A stretch of 64,000 nt of DNA from Flavobacterium sp. MDT1-60 (GCF_014844035.1 NZ_CP062159.1:1922001-1986000), one strand, 5' to 3'. Positions 53,993 to 62,048 are shown, numbered from the stretch's first letter. Numbers and translations are program-made. Notes: generated by a model from the sequence alone, not told the origin.

Positions 53993-54000
53993 CAAAGATA
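53993..54000 (-). promoter_or_regulatory. trp operon -7 promoter box
   Basis: TATCTTTG on the minus strand (54000-53993) fits TAnnTTTG and ends 18 bases before the leader-peptide ATG. No good TTG box is seen at the normal spacing upstream. Confidence 0.7.
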
Positions 54001-54033
54001 TAAATGTAATTTGGAATTGGAGACATAAAATTT

Positions 54034-54085
54034 CAAAAAAATCTTTTCTTAATTTACAAATTTGTTAAATTTCAATAGAAAAGAT
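54034..54085 (-). terminator. Terminator after the beta-helix protein gene
   Basis: ATCTTTTCT (54041-54049) and AGAAAAGAT (54077-54085) form a 9-bp stem with a smaller AAATTT/AAATTT pairing inside. The A-run at 54035-54041 gives a T-run on the minus strand. It insulates the trp promoter from upstream transcription. Confidence 0.65.
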
Positions 54086-54098
54086 CGTTTTTAACCAC

Positions 54099-55379
54099 TT
54101 AATTTCCAATAGCAAGCGTATTGTTTACATTCATTCTGAAGTCCGGATTCCCTTTGATATTAGGCATTGTGAACAATTCACTGTTTTTGAGTCTGGTGTA
54201 ATCTAAAAAGAAAATTGGATTTCCGTAAAATTTTTGAATTGATGGATTTCCGCTTCCGGATTCGCTTGTAATTCCGCCGTTACAATTGTTAATTACAAGG
54301 TTTTTGAATGTTATTTTAGACAAATTAACATCGCCATCTCCAATATTTCCTTCCAATAATACGAAAGGAGTAAAGCCGGAAACAATACTGTTAGATAAAT
54401 TAAAATAAGTATTCTCTCTAACATAAACAGACTCTCTAACCAATCCCTGATTGTTTTCTTCCAGATTAACCAAAGTGATATTGGTCGCATCAATTTTTGT
54501 TAATTTTTTAGACATATCCGTATTTCCGATTTTATCATATGAATCGACTTCAAAACATCTTGATCCTGAAACGTCAGATGAAAAGGGGTGACGAATGGCA
54601 ATACTATTACTAATATTACATTGAACACCTTGCGTAAAATCGAAATCATCATCGGTAGTTCGGTATGAAATTAAGTTATTCATAACTAGATCTCCACCAT
54701 AACTTTCAAAAGAATCATCATTTGAATAGCTAACCTGAATATTACTCAAAACAGTTTTTCTTCCAACTCCCGCTAACGAAATTCCGTTAAGCTCTTTCAA
54801 TGAACTTAGTTTTCGTCCTGCATATTCAACCCTAACGTATTTTAAAATTCCGGAATTGTCTTCAGGATCCTGACCTCCATAATGATTTAAGATGGGGTCT
54901 AAGTCAAAAGGAAGTGTGTGTAAGCCGCCAAGTGTATTTATCGGCGCTTTTCCGAGGATAATAATTCCACCCCAATCTCCAGGTTTCCTTTCTACTGTTT
55001 CTTTGTTTGATGTAAAAATGATAGGATCAGTTTCTAAACCTTCTGCCATAATTTTAGCTCCATTTGTGATAACAAGAGTTCCACAAGTTTTGTCATCCCC
55101 ACGAATTACAGTTCCGGGTTCAATGGTTAAAGTAGCATTATTGGTTACATAAACGACACCAACCAATTGGTAAGTATTACGTTTTGTTAATCGGGTGTCT
55201 TTATCAATATTTCCTGCTATAATATTTGTGGCTTCACTATATTCTACATTGGCTGGTTTAAAATTAGTCCAGTTGTTCATCCAGTTGGTGTTGCCAATAA
55301 TTCCTTTTGGTTGTTGTTGTGCTTGTAGAAAAAAGCTGCTCAGCAGAGTTAGAATTGCAAGTTGTATTTTTGTTTTCAT
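54099..55379 (-). CDS. Secreted right-handed parallel beta-helix protein
   Basis: 426 residues. A signal peptide (1-20, ending FFLQAQ) precedes repeats characteristic of parallel beta-helices: GVVYVTNNATLTIEPGTVIRGDD, GTLVITNGAKIMAEG, DPIIFTSN and GDWGGIIILGKAPIN, followed by NGISLAGVGRKTVLSNIQVSYSNDDSFESYGG. Members of this group in Bacteroidetes are surface or secreted proteins often carrying a T9SS tail; none is visible here. Carbohydrate binding or lyase activity is possible but no catalytic set is seen. The -7 box TAATTTTG (minus, 55427-55420) lies upstream. Confidence 0.85.
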   Translation of the reverse strand: MKTKIQLAILTLLSSFFLQAQQQPKGIIGNTNWMNNWTNFKPANVEYSEATNIIAGNIDKDTRLTKRNTYQLVGVVYVTNNATLTIEPGTVIRGDDKTCGTLVITNGAKIMAEGLETDPIIFTSNKETVERKPGDWGGIIILGKAPINTLGGLHTLPFDLDPILNHYGGQDPEDNSGILKYVRVEYAGRKLSSLKELNGISLAGVGRKTVLSNIQVSYSNDDSFESYGGDLVMNNLISYRTTDDDFDFTQGVQCNISNSIAIRHPFSSDVSGSRCFEVDSYDKIGNTDMSKKLTKIDATNITLVNLEENNQGLVRESVYVRENTYFNLSNSIVSGFTPFVLLEGNIGDGDVNLSKITFKNLVINNCNGGITSESGSGNPSIQKFYGNPIFFLDYTRLKNSELFTMPNIKGNPDFRMNVNNTLAIGN

Positions 55380-55511
55380 AACTATGATTTGTATTTCTAG
55401 TTTCTTTTTTTTAGTTCCCCAAAATTAGAAGCCGAATGTTAATCAAAGTCTCGCATGCTATTATCAAAGTGTTATCTCAATATTAAGAATGTTATCTTTT
55501 TAGAGATAATG

Positions 55512-55544
55512 AAAAAAAACCTCAATAGTTTTGAGCTATTGAGG
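55512..55544 (-). terminator. Terminator after the YceI gene
   Basis: CCTCAATAG (55520-55528) and CTATTGAGG (55536-55544) form a 9-bp stem. The A-run 55512-55519 gives T8 on the minus strand. Confidence 0.88.
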
Positions 55545-55582
55545 CCTTTCTTATAATATTAAGATTGAAAAGTTTTAAAATA

Positions 55583-56152
55583 TTAGAATTTTAACGCTAC
55601 AGTCAATTCGAAATCATCATTGATAGTTTTGTCTCCTAAGTTTTCGAAGAAGTTACCAGAGTTGTATTTAATACCATATTTAGTTCTGTCAACTTTGAAT
55701 GCAGTTGTAGCACTGTTTGGGTTTACAGTTAAGTCAAAAGTTACCGGTTTAGTGATTCCTTTGATAGTTAAATCTGCAGTAACTGCATAAACATTAGCTG
55801 TTTTAGTAGTTCCTATTTTTTTGAAAACTAATTTAGCAGTTGGATATTTGTCAGTTCCAAAGAAATCATCAGCTTTTAAGTGACCGTTTAATTTTCCTTG
55901 GTATTCACCAGTTAAATCAGTAGCAGTCAATGAAGTCATATCTACTACAAAACTTCCGCCAGTTAATTTTTTTCCTTTGAAAATGATAGAACCATCTTTA
56001 AAGTTTACAGTTCCTGAGTGTTCTCCGGTTACTTTTTTACCTACCCATTTGATAGTACTTGACGATACGTCGATTTTTTTAGTTTGTGCATTTACTGAAA
56101 TGCTAGCTACTGCTACGAATAATGCTATTGCAATTGTTTTAAAATTTTTCAT
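55583..56152 (-). CDS. Periplasmic YceI family protein
   Basis: 189 residues. The signal peptide ends near VNAQ (residue 22). The mature part is a lipocalin-like YceI barrel: KIDVSSSTIKWVGKKVTGEHSGTVNFKDGSI, then LKADDFFGTDKYPTAKLVFKKI and LTIKGITKPVTFDLTV, all conserved in the family. YceI proteins bind polyisoprenoid-like lipids in the periplasm. It is last in the operon MarR-nitroreductase-YceI, 31 bases after the reductase gene, and is probably repressed by the MarR protein. Confidence 0.95.
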   Translation of the reverse strand: MKNFKTIAIALFVAVASISVNAQTKKIDVSSSTIKWVGKKVTGEHSGTVNFKDGSIIFKGKKLTGGSFVVDMTSLTATDLTGEYQGKLNGHLKADDFFGTDKYPTAKLVFKKIGTTKTANVYAVTADLTIKGITKPVTFDLTVNPNSATTAFKVDRTKYGIKYNSGNFFENLGDKTINDDFELTVALKF

Positions 56153-56183
56153 GTTGTTAAAATTGAATTTAGATTAATAATAA

Positions 56184-56816
56184 TTATATAGTGATAAATA
56201 ATTCTTCGTTTGATTTTCTAACTTTTTTGTAATGTTGAGCGTCGTCCTCATCATGTCTGTAACCCACAGTTGCAATAACTGTAGCATTTAAACCTAATTT
56301 GTCGAAACCTAAGATTTCATTAAATGCTGCAGCATTAAATCCTTCCATTGGAGTTGCATCGATTTTCAATTCAGATGCAGCACTTAATAAGGTTCCTAAA
56401 GCAATATAAGTTTGTTTCGCAGTCCATATGTTTTTAGCATCATCAGATAAATTGGCAATTGTACCTTTCATCATATCGCTAAATCCAGCCAGAGCATCTG
56501 CAGGAACACCTCTTGTCTCGCTGATATTATTGATGTAGTTGTCTACAGAAACCGCGCCAAGATTTAAATCGTTCGCAAAAATGAACAATTGAGAGGCATC
56601 TGTAATTTGAGTTTGCCCATAAGCAGCTGCTTTTAATTGTTCCCTAATCTCAGGATTTTCAACAATAACAACTTTGTAAGGCTGTAATCCGTATGAAGAA
56701 GCGCTTAGTCTAACAGCTTCTTTTAATGTATTTAAATCTGAAGCAGAGATTTTTTTAGTTGCATCAAATTTTTTGGTTGCGTATCTCCAATTTAGATTTT
56801 CTAATAGTGTACTCAT
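56184..56816 (-). CDS. NAD(P)H-dependent nitroreductase-family oxidoreductase
   Basis: 210 residues, NfsB-like flavoprotein. The start LNWRYATKKFDATKKIS, then RLSASSYGLQPYKVVIVENPEIREQL (FMN region), AKQTYIALGTLLSAASELKIDATPMEGFN and a C-terminal VGYRHDEDD are typical. It reduces quinones, nitro compounds or similar electrophiles with FMN. It starts four bases after the MarR stop, so the pair is translationally linked. Confidence 0.94.
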   Translation of the reverse strand: MSTLLENLNWRYATKKFDATKKISASDLNTLKEAVRLSASSYGLQPYKVVIVENPEIREQLKAAAYGQTQITDASQLFIFANDLNLGAVSVDNYINNISETRGVPADALAGFSDMMKGTIANLSDDAKNIWTAKQTYIALGTLLSAASELKIDATPMEGFNAAAFNEILGFDKLGLNATVIATVGYRHDEDDAQHYKKVRKSNEELFITI

Positions 56817-56820
56817 AATA

Positions 56821-57282
56821 TTAATTTTGTTGGGTTCGGTATTTTTCTAATAACTGATTTAATAATTCTAATTCTTCCGGGCTTATATTCTTAGCAAATA
56901 AACGCTCGTGCTCATCTACTTTCGGATCTAATTCTTTTAATACATCTAACCCTTTTTGGGTTATTGCAACTTCAATTTTTCTTCGATTGCCTGGACAAAC
57001 ATTTCTCGTTACATAATCTTTCAATAATAGTTTGTCAACTAATCGGGTTGTATTACTGGTTTTGGCCAACATACGTTCCTGTATGATACACATATTAGCA
57101 GGATTTCCTTTTTGCCCTCTTAATATACGTAACACATTATATTGTTCTCCGGATAAATCATACGGTTTCATCAACTCGCTGAAATGATCCTGAATTACGT
57201 TTTGCGTGTACATGATATTCAGAATAACTTTTTTCGCATTATCCATCTTAACTGTACTTTTTATAACCTCTTCAATTGTCAT
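56821..57282 (-). CDS. MarR family transcriptional regulator
   Basis: 153 residues. The winged helix-turn-helix covers about 43-110 (LSGEQYNVLRILRGQKGNPANMCIIQERMLAKTSNTTRLVDKLLLKDYVTR, then NRRKIEVAITQKG). Two Cys (65 and 96) lie in or near the DNA-binding part, so redox sensing as in OhrR/YodB-type regulators is possible; that is inference. It is the first gene of its operon, and two palindromic repeats overlap its promoter. Confidence 0.93.
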   Translation of the reverse strand: MTIEEVIKSTVKMDNAKKVILNIMYTQNVIQDHFSELMKPYDLSGEQYNVLRILRGQKGNPANMCIIQERMLAKTSNTTRLVDKLLLKDYVTRNVCPGNRRKIEVAITQKGLDVLKELDPKVDEHERLFAKNISPEELELLNQLLEKYRTQQN

Positions 57283-57297
57283 AGTCGTAAGTGTATA

Positions 57298-57345
57298 ATT
57301 TGTATATACAAATGTATAGTTTTTAATAGTTGTATATACAAATGT
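57298..57345 (-). promoter_or_regulatory. Tandem palindromic operators over the MarR promoter
   Basis: ATTTGTATATACAAAT (57298-57313) is a perfect 16-bp palindrome; TTGTATATACAA (57330-57341) repeats its core. A 15-base direct repeat (TGTATATACAAATGT) starts at 57301 and 57331, exactly 30 bases apart. The minus-strand -7 box TACATTTG (57316-57309) and a TTTG (57342-57339) lie in the two sites. Confidence 0.82.
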
Positions 57346-57489
57346 TCTGTTAATTTTTCGTTAATTCATTTAAGAAGAAATTTACAACTATACTTATCCT
57401 ATATAACTAAAGTAAAAGTAATGCAAAATTTTGGTTTAAATGAAAGTTTCAAATCAAAAATCTAAACTCAGAATTCTATAATAAATATC

Positions 57490-57610
57490 AGGGCGTGCCA
57501 CCATCCCGATGAGAGGGCAAATTTACTTTGCGCATATACGCCCTCTCATCGGCATGCTGTCAGGCTTTCGCTGCTACTGCGGTAGCGTAGCTCTATCCTT
57601 CACGCGGGCA
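57490..57610. repeat. GGGCGTGCC...CGCGGGCAC repeat element with long stem-loop
   Basis: CCGATGAGAGGGC (57506-57518) pairs perfectly with GCCCTCTCATCGG (57540-57552). The flanks GGGCGTGCCACC, GTCAGGCTTTCGCTGC and CTATCCTTCACGCGGGCAC resemble a widespread Bacteroidetes intergenic element, as I remember it. It is markedly more GC-rich than the surroundings. The wider 57283-57680 gap otherwise holds only the MarR promoter and the next hairpin. Confidence 0.7.
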
Positions 57611-57613
57611 CAG

Positions 57614-57662
57614 TATACAATAAACCCGACAGGTTTTTGAAACCTGTCGGGTTTATTGTATA
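57614..57662. repeat. Perfect 23-bp hairpin (CCCGACAGGTTT palindrome)
   Basis: Arms 57614-57636 and 57640-57662 are exact reverse complements around a 3-base loop, with core AAACCCGACAGGTTT. It is placed after the GNAT gene and could stop its transcript, but has no proper T-run. Confidence 0.8.
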
Positions 57663-57680
57663 ATACTGACTTTAATTATC

Positions 57681-58199
57681 TTATGATAATTGTTTCTCAT
57701 AAGCTTTTCGTGCTCCGCCTCTAAAATAAACTTCACCACAATAAGTATAGTTTAGTTTGTCTAAGATTTTAAGCATCGGAATATTGTCAAAATTGGTATC
57801 TACTTTAATACTGTAGGTATTCTGTTGGACAGCTAAATCCTCTATTTTTTGGAAAAGTTTGGTAGCAATACCTTTTCCTTTTGCCAATTTTGAAACGGCT
57901 ACACGATGTACCACAACATAATCGCCATCAGTAAGCCATTTGCCTTCGATTTCTTCGTAAGCCGGTTCTATATCGAAAATAATGGCAGCGTAACATAAAA
58001 TGGTTTCGCTTTCTGTAAGTACATATCCAAAACCATTATTTATATCATTTTCAATTGAAAGTTCGTTAGGATAACCGTCCTGCCATTGTTTACTTCCTTC
58101 TAATCGTCTTTGTTCAATAGCATCTTGTATAATTTCCCAAATTTGAGGTACTTCTGAAAGATTTGCTTTTCGTAATAATAAGGCTGCTGTAGTATTCAT
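57681..58199 (-). CDS. GNAT family N-acetyltransferase
   Basis: 172 residues. LLLRKANLSEVPQIWEIIQDAIEQRR at the start; the acetyl-CoA motif is VAVSKLAKGKGIATKLFQKI (K-G-K-G-I-A), and MLKILDKLNYTYCGEVYFRGGARKAYEK is at the end. The substrate is unknown. It starts two bases after the DUF6691 permease gene and so belongs to the sulfur-permease transcript. Confidence 0.9.
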   Translation of the reverse strand: MNTTAALLLRKANLSEVPQIWEIIQDAIEQRRLEGSKQWQDGYPNELSIENDINNGFGYVLTESETILCYAAIIFDIEPAYEEIEGKWLTDGDYVVVHRVAVSKLAKGKGIATKLFQKIEDLAVQQNTYSIKVDTNFDNIPMLKILDKLNYTYCGEVYFRGGARKAYEKQLS

Positions 58200-58201
58200 T
58201 T

Positions 58202-58681
58202 TTAATGAGGCAATTTATCTTTAATAAAACCATAAAACCAGGTTCCTGCAATGGCACTTAATAAAGTAACTACAATTACGGTAACGCCAGTTCCGATTTG
58301 AGCGAACAAAGGTCCCGGACAAGCTCCGGTAATAGCCCAGCCAAACCCGAACATCAATCCGCCATAGATTTGTCCTTTGCTGAAAACCTTTGGCTGAATT
58401 TCGATTTTTTCGCCCTGAATGGTTTTAATATTAAATCTTTTAATGATCTGAACTGATATTATGCCAACCACAACGGCACTTCCAATTACACCATACATAA
58501 AGAAAGACTGCAATTGAAACATTTCCTGAATGCGGAACCAGCCGATGATTTCGGCTTTTACGAATACAATTCCGAAAAAGATTCCGACCAAAAGATATTT
58601 TAGGTTTGACAATCCCGAATCTTTCAATTGACTTCCGTTGATTCCTTCAGTATCTGTATTTTTATTTTCTAAATTGTTCAT
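58202..58681 (-). CDS. YeeE/YedE-type permease half (DUF6691)
   Basis: 159 residues, four membrane helices. The signature GGLMFGFGWAITGACPGPLFAQIGTG has the conserved Cys of sulfur-species transporters. Together with the neighbouring half it forms a split YeeE/YedE pore, which in homologues moves thiosulfate or other reduced sulfur. It is nine bases after the other half. Confidence 0.9.
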   Translation of the reverse strand: MNNLENKNTDTEGINGSQLKDSGLSNLKYLLVGIFFGIVFVKAEIIGWFRIQEMFQLQSFFMYGVIGSAVVVGIISVQIIKRFNIKTIQGEKIEIQPKVFSKGQIYGGLMFGFGWAITGACPGPLFAQIGTGVTVIVVTLLSAIAGTWFYGFIKDKLPH

Positions 58682-58690
58682 TTTTAAAAT

Positions 58691-59260
58691 TTAAAGTGAA
58701 AGAATATAAGGCAGAATCAGATTTGCCATAATAAAACCGCCGATCATAAAACAGATTGTTGCTACTAACGAAGGCCATTGTAAATTTGAAATTCCCATGA
58801 TCGCATGTCCGCTTGTGCATCCGCCAGCATAACGCGTTCCGAATCCTACTAAAAATCCGCCAACGACAATCATGATAAAACCACGAAGTGTGAATAGACT
58901 TTCCCACGAAAAAAGTTCTTTTGGCAATAAACCAGAATGATCCGTAATGCCGTAAGAAGCTAATTGCTCAGAAAGCTGCGGTGTAATTTCAACCGGATTT
59001 GGATTGGCTAAAAAGTAAGCAGCAATGATTCCACCAAGAAATATTCCGAAAACGAAAAATAAATTCCAGCTTTCTTTTTTCCAGTCGTATTTAAAAAACG
59101 AAATATTTGCCGGAATACAAGCCGCACAAATATGGCGAAGTGAAGAACTAATCCCGAAAGATTTATTTCCGATAATCAATAAAACAGGAACAGTCAATCC
59201 AATTAAAGGGCCTGCAACGTACCAAGGCCAAGGTTCTTTTATAATTTCTAGTATACTCAT
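58691..59260 (-). CDS. YeeE/YedE-type sulfur transport permease half
   Basis: 189 residues, about five membrane helices. The motif [21 protein letters not shown] has the essential Cys, and an N-terminal [16 protein letters not shown] adds two more. Homologues import thiosulfate or persulfide sulfur. It is the first permease half after the persulfide dioxygenase gene, across a repeat-filled gap of 252 bases. Confidence 0.92.
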   Translation of the reverse strand: MSILEIIKEPWPWYVAGPLIGLTVPVLLIIGNKSFGISSSLRHICAACIPANISFFKYDWKKESWNLFFVFGIFLGGIIAAYFLANPNPVEITPQLSEQLASYGITDHSGLLPKELFSWESLFTLRGFIMIVVGGFLVGFGTRYAGGCTSGHAIMGISNLQWPSLVATICFMIGGFIMANLILPYILSL

Positions 59261-59284
59261 GTTTTAATATTAAATGTTTTTTTT

Positions 59285-59358
59285 ATCATATAAGTGATAA
59301 GCAATTATAAGTTGGAGTTTAAATCACGCCGAACTTATATGAGCTCATATAAGCGTTT
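59285..59358. repeat. Half-copy of the ACCATATAAGT element
   Basis: Matches the first half of the full element at 59370-59500 (ATCATATAAGTGATAAGCAATTATAAGTTGGAG pattern, then AACTTATATGAGCTCATATAAG). It lies directly before the full copy, as the half copy at 61040-61116 does before the second full copy. Confidence 0.75.
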
Positions 59359-59369
59359 ATGTTTTTTTT

Positions 59370-59500
59370 ACCATATAAGTGATATAAGCAATTATAAGTT
59401 GGAGTTTAAATCGCGCTGAACTTATATGAGCTCATATAAGTTTAACCAGTTTAGAGTTAAAACGAACCGAAATTAAATGAACTTATATAACTTATATGGT
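59370..59500. mobile_element. ACCATATAAGT element, full copy 1 (MITE-like)
   Basis: Terminal inverted repeats of 19 bp (59370-59388 and 59482-59500) match with one mismatch. The 131-bp interior holds ACTTATATGAGCTCATATAAG, itself palindromic. There is no open frame. It fits a non-autonomous miniature element or a large extragenic palindrome. Confidence 0.7.
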
Positions 59501-59512
59501 GAAATTTTTTGT

Positions 59513-60931
59513 TTATGCTTTCAAAACCTTGCTTTGACAAACGAAATCTGATTTGGGAATATCTGTTTTTGCAATTGCTCCAAAACCACCGTCAATTTCG
59601 GTAAAATTTCTGAAACCACGCGCTTGTAAAATGGATGCAGCAATCATACTTCTGTAACCACCGGCACAATGCAGGTAAAAATGCTCGTTTGGATTAATGT
59701 CTTTTACCCAGTCATTAATATACGCTAAAGGTTTACTGTAGGCATCTTCGATATGTTCTGCTTCATATTCCGTTTCTTTACGAACGTCAACAACTTTATC
59801 TACCTCTATTTTAAATTGTGAAGCAAATTGTTCTGCCGAAATTCGGTTAACGCTATCGACTTCAAAACCGGCTTTTTCCCAGGCTTCAAAACCACCTTTT
59901 AAATGTCCGATAATAGAATCAAAACCTACACGGCTTAAACGTGTTACGGTTTCTTCTTCCAAACCATTTTCGGTTACTAATATAATAGGTTGTTTTACAT
60001 TGGCAATTAAAGTTCCAACCCACGGTGCAAAATCTCCGTTGATACCGATATTAATAGATTGCGGAATAAATCCTTTATAGAAATCACCGCTTTTTCGTGT
60101 ATCTAAAATCAAGGCTCCGGTTTCTTCGGCGACAGCCTCAAAATCTTCGACTTTTATCGCTTTCATTCCGTTATGCAAAACCGATTCGAAGCTTTCATAA
60201 CCGCCTTTATTCATGGCTACGTTCATACTGAAATAAGCAGGAGGAGGCAATAATCCGTCGGTAACTTCGGTAATAAATTCAGCTTCCGTCATATCGGCAC
60301 GCAAAGCATAATTGGTTTCTTTTTGATTTCCTATAGTTGAAACGGTTTCTTTACTCATGTTTTTCCCGCAGGCGCTTCCTGCACCGTGCGCCGGATAAAC
60401 AACTACGTCATCGGCCAAAGTCATAATTTTATCTCTTAAGGAATGAAATAAAATTCCAGCCAATTGATCCTGTGTCATTCCGGCAGCTTTTTGAGCTAAA
60501 TCCGGACGACCAACATCGCCAATAAATAAAGTATCTCCGGAAAAAATAGCGTGATCTTTTCCGTTTTCGTCAATCAATAAATAAGTCGTGCTTTCCATGG
60601 TATGTCCTGGAGTATGCAACGCTTTTATGGTAATTTTCCCGATTTTAAACTCTTGTCCGTCTTTCGCAGAAATGCAGTCGAATTCACAGGCTGCATTTGG
60701 TCCGTAAACAATTGGTGCTTCGGTTTCTTTGCTTAAGTCAATATGACCCGAAACAAAATCAGCGTGGAAATGCGTTTCAAAAATATATTTCAGCTTAACG
60801 GCATCGCGTTCTAAACGATCCAGATAAGGCTGAATTTCCCTAAGCGGGTCAATTATCGCGGCTTCTCCGTTTGAAGTAATATAATAAGCACCTTGTGCGA
60901 GGCATCCGGTGTAAATTTGTTCAATTTTCAT
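59513..60931 (-). CDS. Persulfide dioxygenase-rhodanese fusion (MBL fold)
   Basis: 472 residues from ATG at 60931 (MKIEQIYTGCLAQ); an earlier in-frame ATG at 61105 would read through a repeat. The MBL domain has HFHADFVSGH, HTPGHTMES, SGDTLFIGDVGRPDLA and PAHGAGSACGK, as in ETHE1/Blh-type enzymes that oxidise persulfide to sulfite. Two rhodanese domains follow. The first lacks the active Cys (VTENGLEEE), and the second has it (LHCAGGYRS). It is a likely partner of the downstream YeeE/YedE permease halves in handling sulfide or persulfide. Confidence 0.95.
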   Translation of the reverse strand: MKIEQIYTGCLAQGAYYITSNGEAAIIDPLREIQPYLDRLERDAVKLKYIFETHFHADFVSGHIDLSKETEAPIVYGPNAACEFDCISAKDGQEFKIGKITIKALHTPGHTMESTTYLLIDENGKDHAIFSGDTLFIGDVGRPDLAQKAAGMTQDQLAGILFHSLRDKIMTLADDVVVYPAHGAGSACGKNMSKETVSTIGNQKETNYALRADMTEAEFITEVTDGLLPPPAYFSMNVAMNKGGYESFESVLHNGMKAIKVEDFEAVAEETGALILDTRKSGDFYKGFIPQSINIGINGDFAPWVGTLIANVKQPIILVTENGLEEETVTRLSRVGFDSIIGHLKGGFEAWEKAGFEVDSVNRISAEQFASQFKIEVDKVVDVRKETEYEAEHIEDAYSKPLAYINDWVKDINPNEHFYLHCAGGYRSMIAASILQARGFRNFTEIDGGFGAIAKTDIPKSDFVCQSKVLKA

Positions 60932-61039
60932 GATATGAAATCTAAAATAAGTTCCACAAAGGTAACTTTGTTTTTTCGGAAAGTAAGTGACTAATGTTAC
61001 AGAAATTTGACTTTTCGAAAAAAATGTTTGGCTGGTTTT

Positions 61040-61116
61040 ACCATATAAGTGATATAAGTAATTATAAGTTGGATTGTAAATCGTGCCGAAATTATATGAG
61101 ATCATAAATCGTTATG
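61040..61116. repeat. Half-copy of the ACCATATAAGT element
   Basis: ACCATATAAGTGATATAAG with the following ATTATAAGTTGGA pattern and a diverged AATTATATGAGATCATAAA end. It precedes the next full copy in the same order as at 59285-59500. Confidence 0.75.
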
Positions 61117-61124
61117 TTTTTTTT

Positions 61125-61254
61125 ACCATATAAGTTATATAAGCAATTATAAGTTGGAGTTTAATTGCGTTCAACTTATATGAGCTCATATAAGTTGAAC
61201 CAATTTAGAGTTATAACGCACCGCAATTAAATGAACTTATATAACTTATATGGT
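61125..61254. mobile_element. ACCATATAAGT element, full copy 2 (MITE-like)
   Basis: 130 bp with perfect 19-bp terminal inverted repeats (61125-61143 and 61236-61254). The interior closely matches copy 1. The 526-base gap from 60932 to 61457 holds only these repeats. Confidence 0.75.
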
Positions 61255-61274
61255 GAAAAAAAGTTTGACGGTTT

Positions 61275-61390
61275 ACCATATAAGTTATATAAGTAAATTA
61301 AAGGATTCTGAATAATTAAACTTATATGACCTAATTGGAGGCTAACAAATACATGCAAAAACTAAAATGAACTTATATGACTTATATGGT
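61275..61390. mobile_element. ACCATATAAGT element, variant copy
   Basis: 116 bp. Its 19-bp ends (61275-61293 and 61372-61390) match with one mismatch, but the interior differs from copies 1 and 2. It shows that the ends are conserved while the middle varies. Confidence 0.7.
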
Positions 61391-61457
61391 GAAAAAAAAT
61401 CTGCTATGGTGAAAGAAAAAATCTGCGTAATTTTACAACTCTACGAAAATAATAAAT

Positions 61458-62048
61458 ATGAATACAACAGACTTATTAGATCAAATTGCTTTTATAAAAG
61501 AGATTGATAAAGTAAAATATATTCAGCGAAAAACGAAGCTCTTTAACAGCGACCGAAATGAAAATGACGCAGAACACAGCTGGCATTTGGCTTTAATGGC
61601 AATTGTTCTGGCAGAACATTCTAACGAGCCAATTGATGTTTTGAAAGTTGTAAAAATGGTGCTGATCCATGATATTGTAGAAATTGATGCCGGAGATGTT
61701 TTTTTATACGATACACAAAAGGATCATTTAAATACCGATGAAGAACGATTGGCCGCTGATCGCATTTTTGGATTACTTCCAAAAAAACAAGCAGATGAAT
61801 TAATTGCCATTTGGGAGGAATTTGAAGCCGGGGAAACCAGCGAAGCAAAATTTGCAAAATCAATGGACAGACTAGAACCTTTATTGCAAAATACATCTAA
61901 CAATGGCGGAACCTGGAAGGAATTTGGCGTGCCTTATAATAAGGTTTACGAAAAAAAGAGCGTCATAAAAGAAGGCTCAAAAACGTTATGGAATTACGCA
62001 GAAGGTTTGATTAATGAAAGCGTAGAAAAAGGTATTTTGAAGAAATGA
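61458..62048 (+). CDS. HD domain hydrolase (YfbR/5'-deoxynucleotidase-like)
   Basis: 196 residues. HD_3 motifs: ENDAEHSWHLALMAIVLAEHS, MVLIHDIVEIDAGDVFLYD and FAKSMDRLEPLLQN. These give the metal ligands His, His-Asp and Asp of the YfbR-type nucleotidases, which remove phosphate from dNMPs. The exact substrate is inferred from the family. It is a single gene between repeat blocks. Confidence 0.92.
   Translation: MNTTDLLDQIAFIKEIDKVKYIQRKTKLFNSDRNENDAEHSWHLALMAIVLAEHSNEPIDVLKVVKMVLIHDIVEIDAGDVFLYDTQKDHLNTDEERLAADRIFGLLPKKQADELIAIWEEFEAGETSEAKFAKSMDRLEPLLQNTSNNGGTWKEFGVPYNKVYEKKSVIKEGSKTLWNYAEGLINESVEKGILKK

Noticed and set aside
57416..57475. Short plus-strand frame near 57184-57465 over the MarR promoter
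   Set aside because: It is antisense to the MarR start and its operators, and the predicted peptide has no recognisable features.
60932..61105. 58-residue N-terminal extension of the persulfide dioxygenase
   Set aside because: The extra sequence is translated repeat DNA. The family start is MKIEQIYTGCLAQ at 60931.
59285..61390. A CRISPR array was considered for the regularly repeated CTTATAT-rich sequences
   Set aside because: The units are palindrome-ended elements of 116-131 bp with related interiors, interrupted by a gene. There are no short direct repeats with unique spacers and no cas genes.
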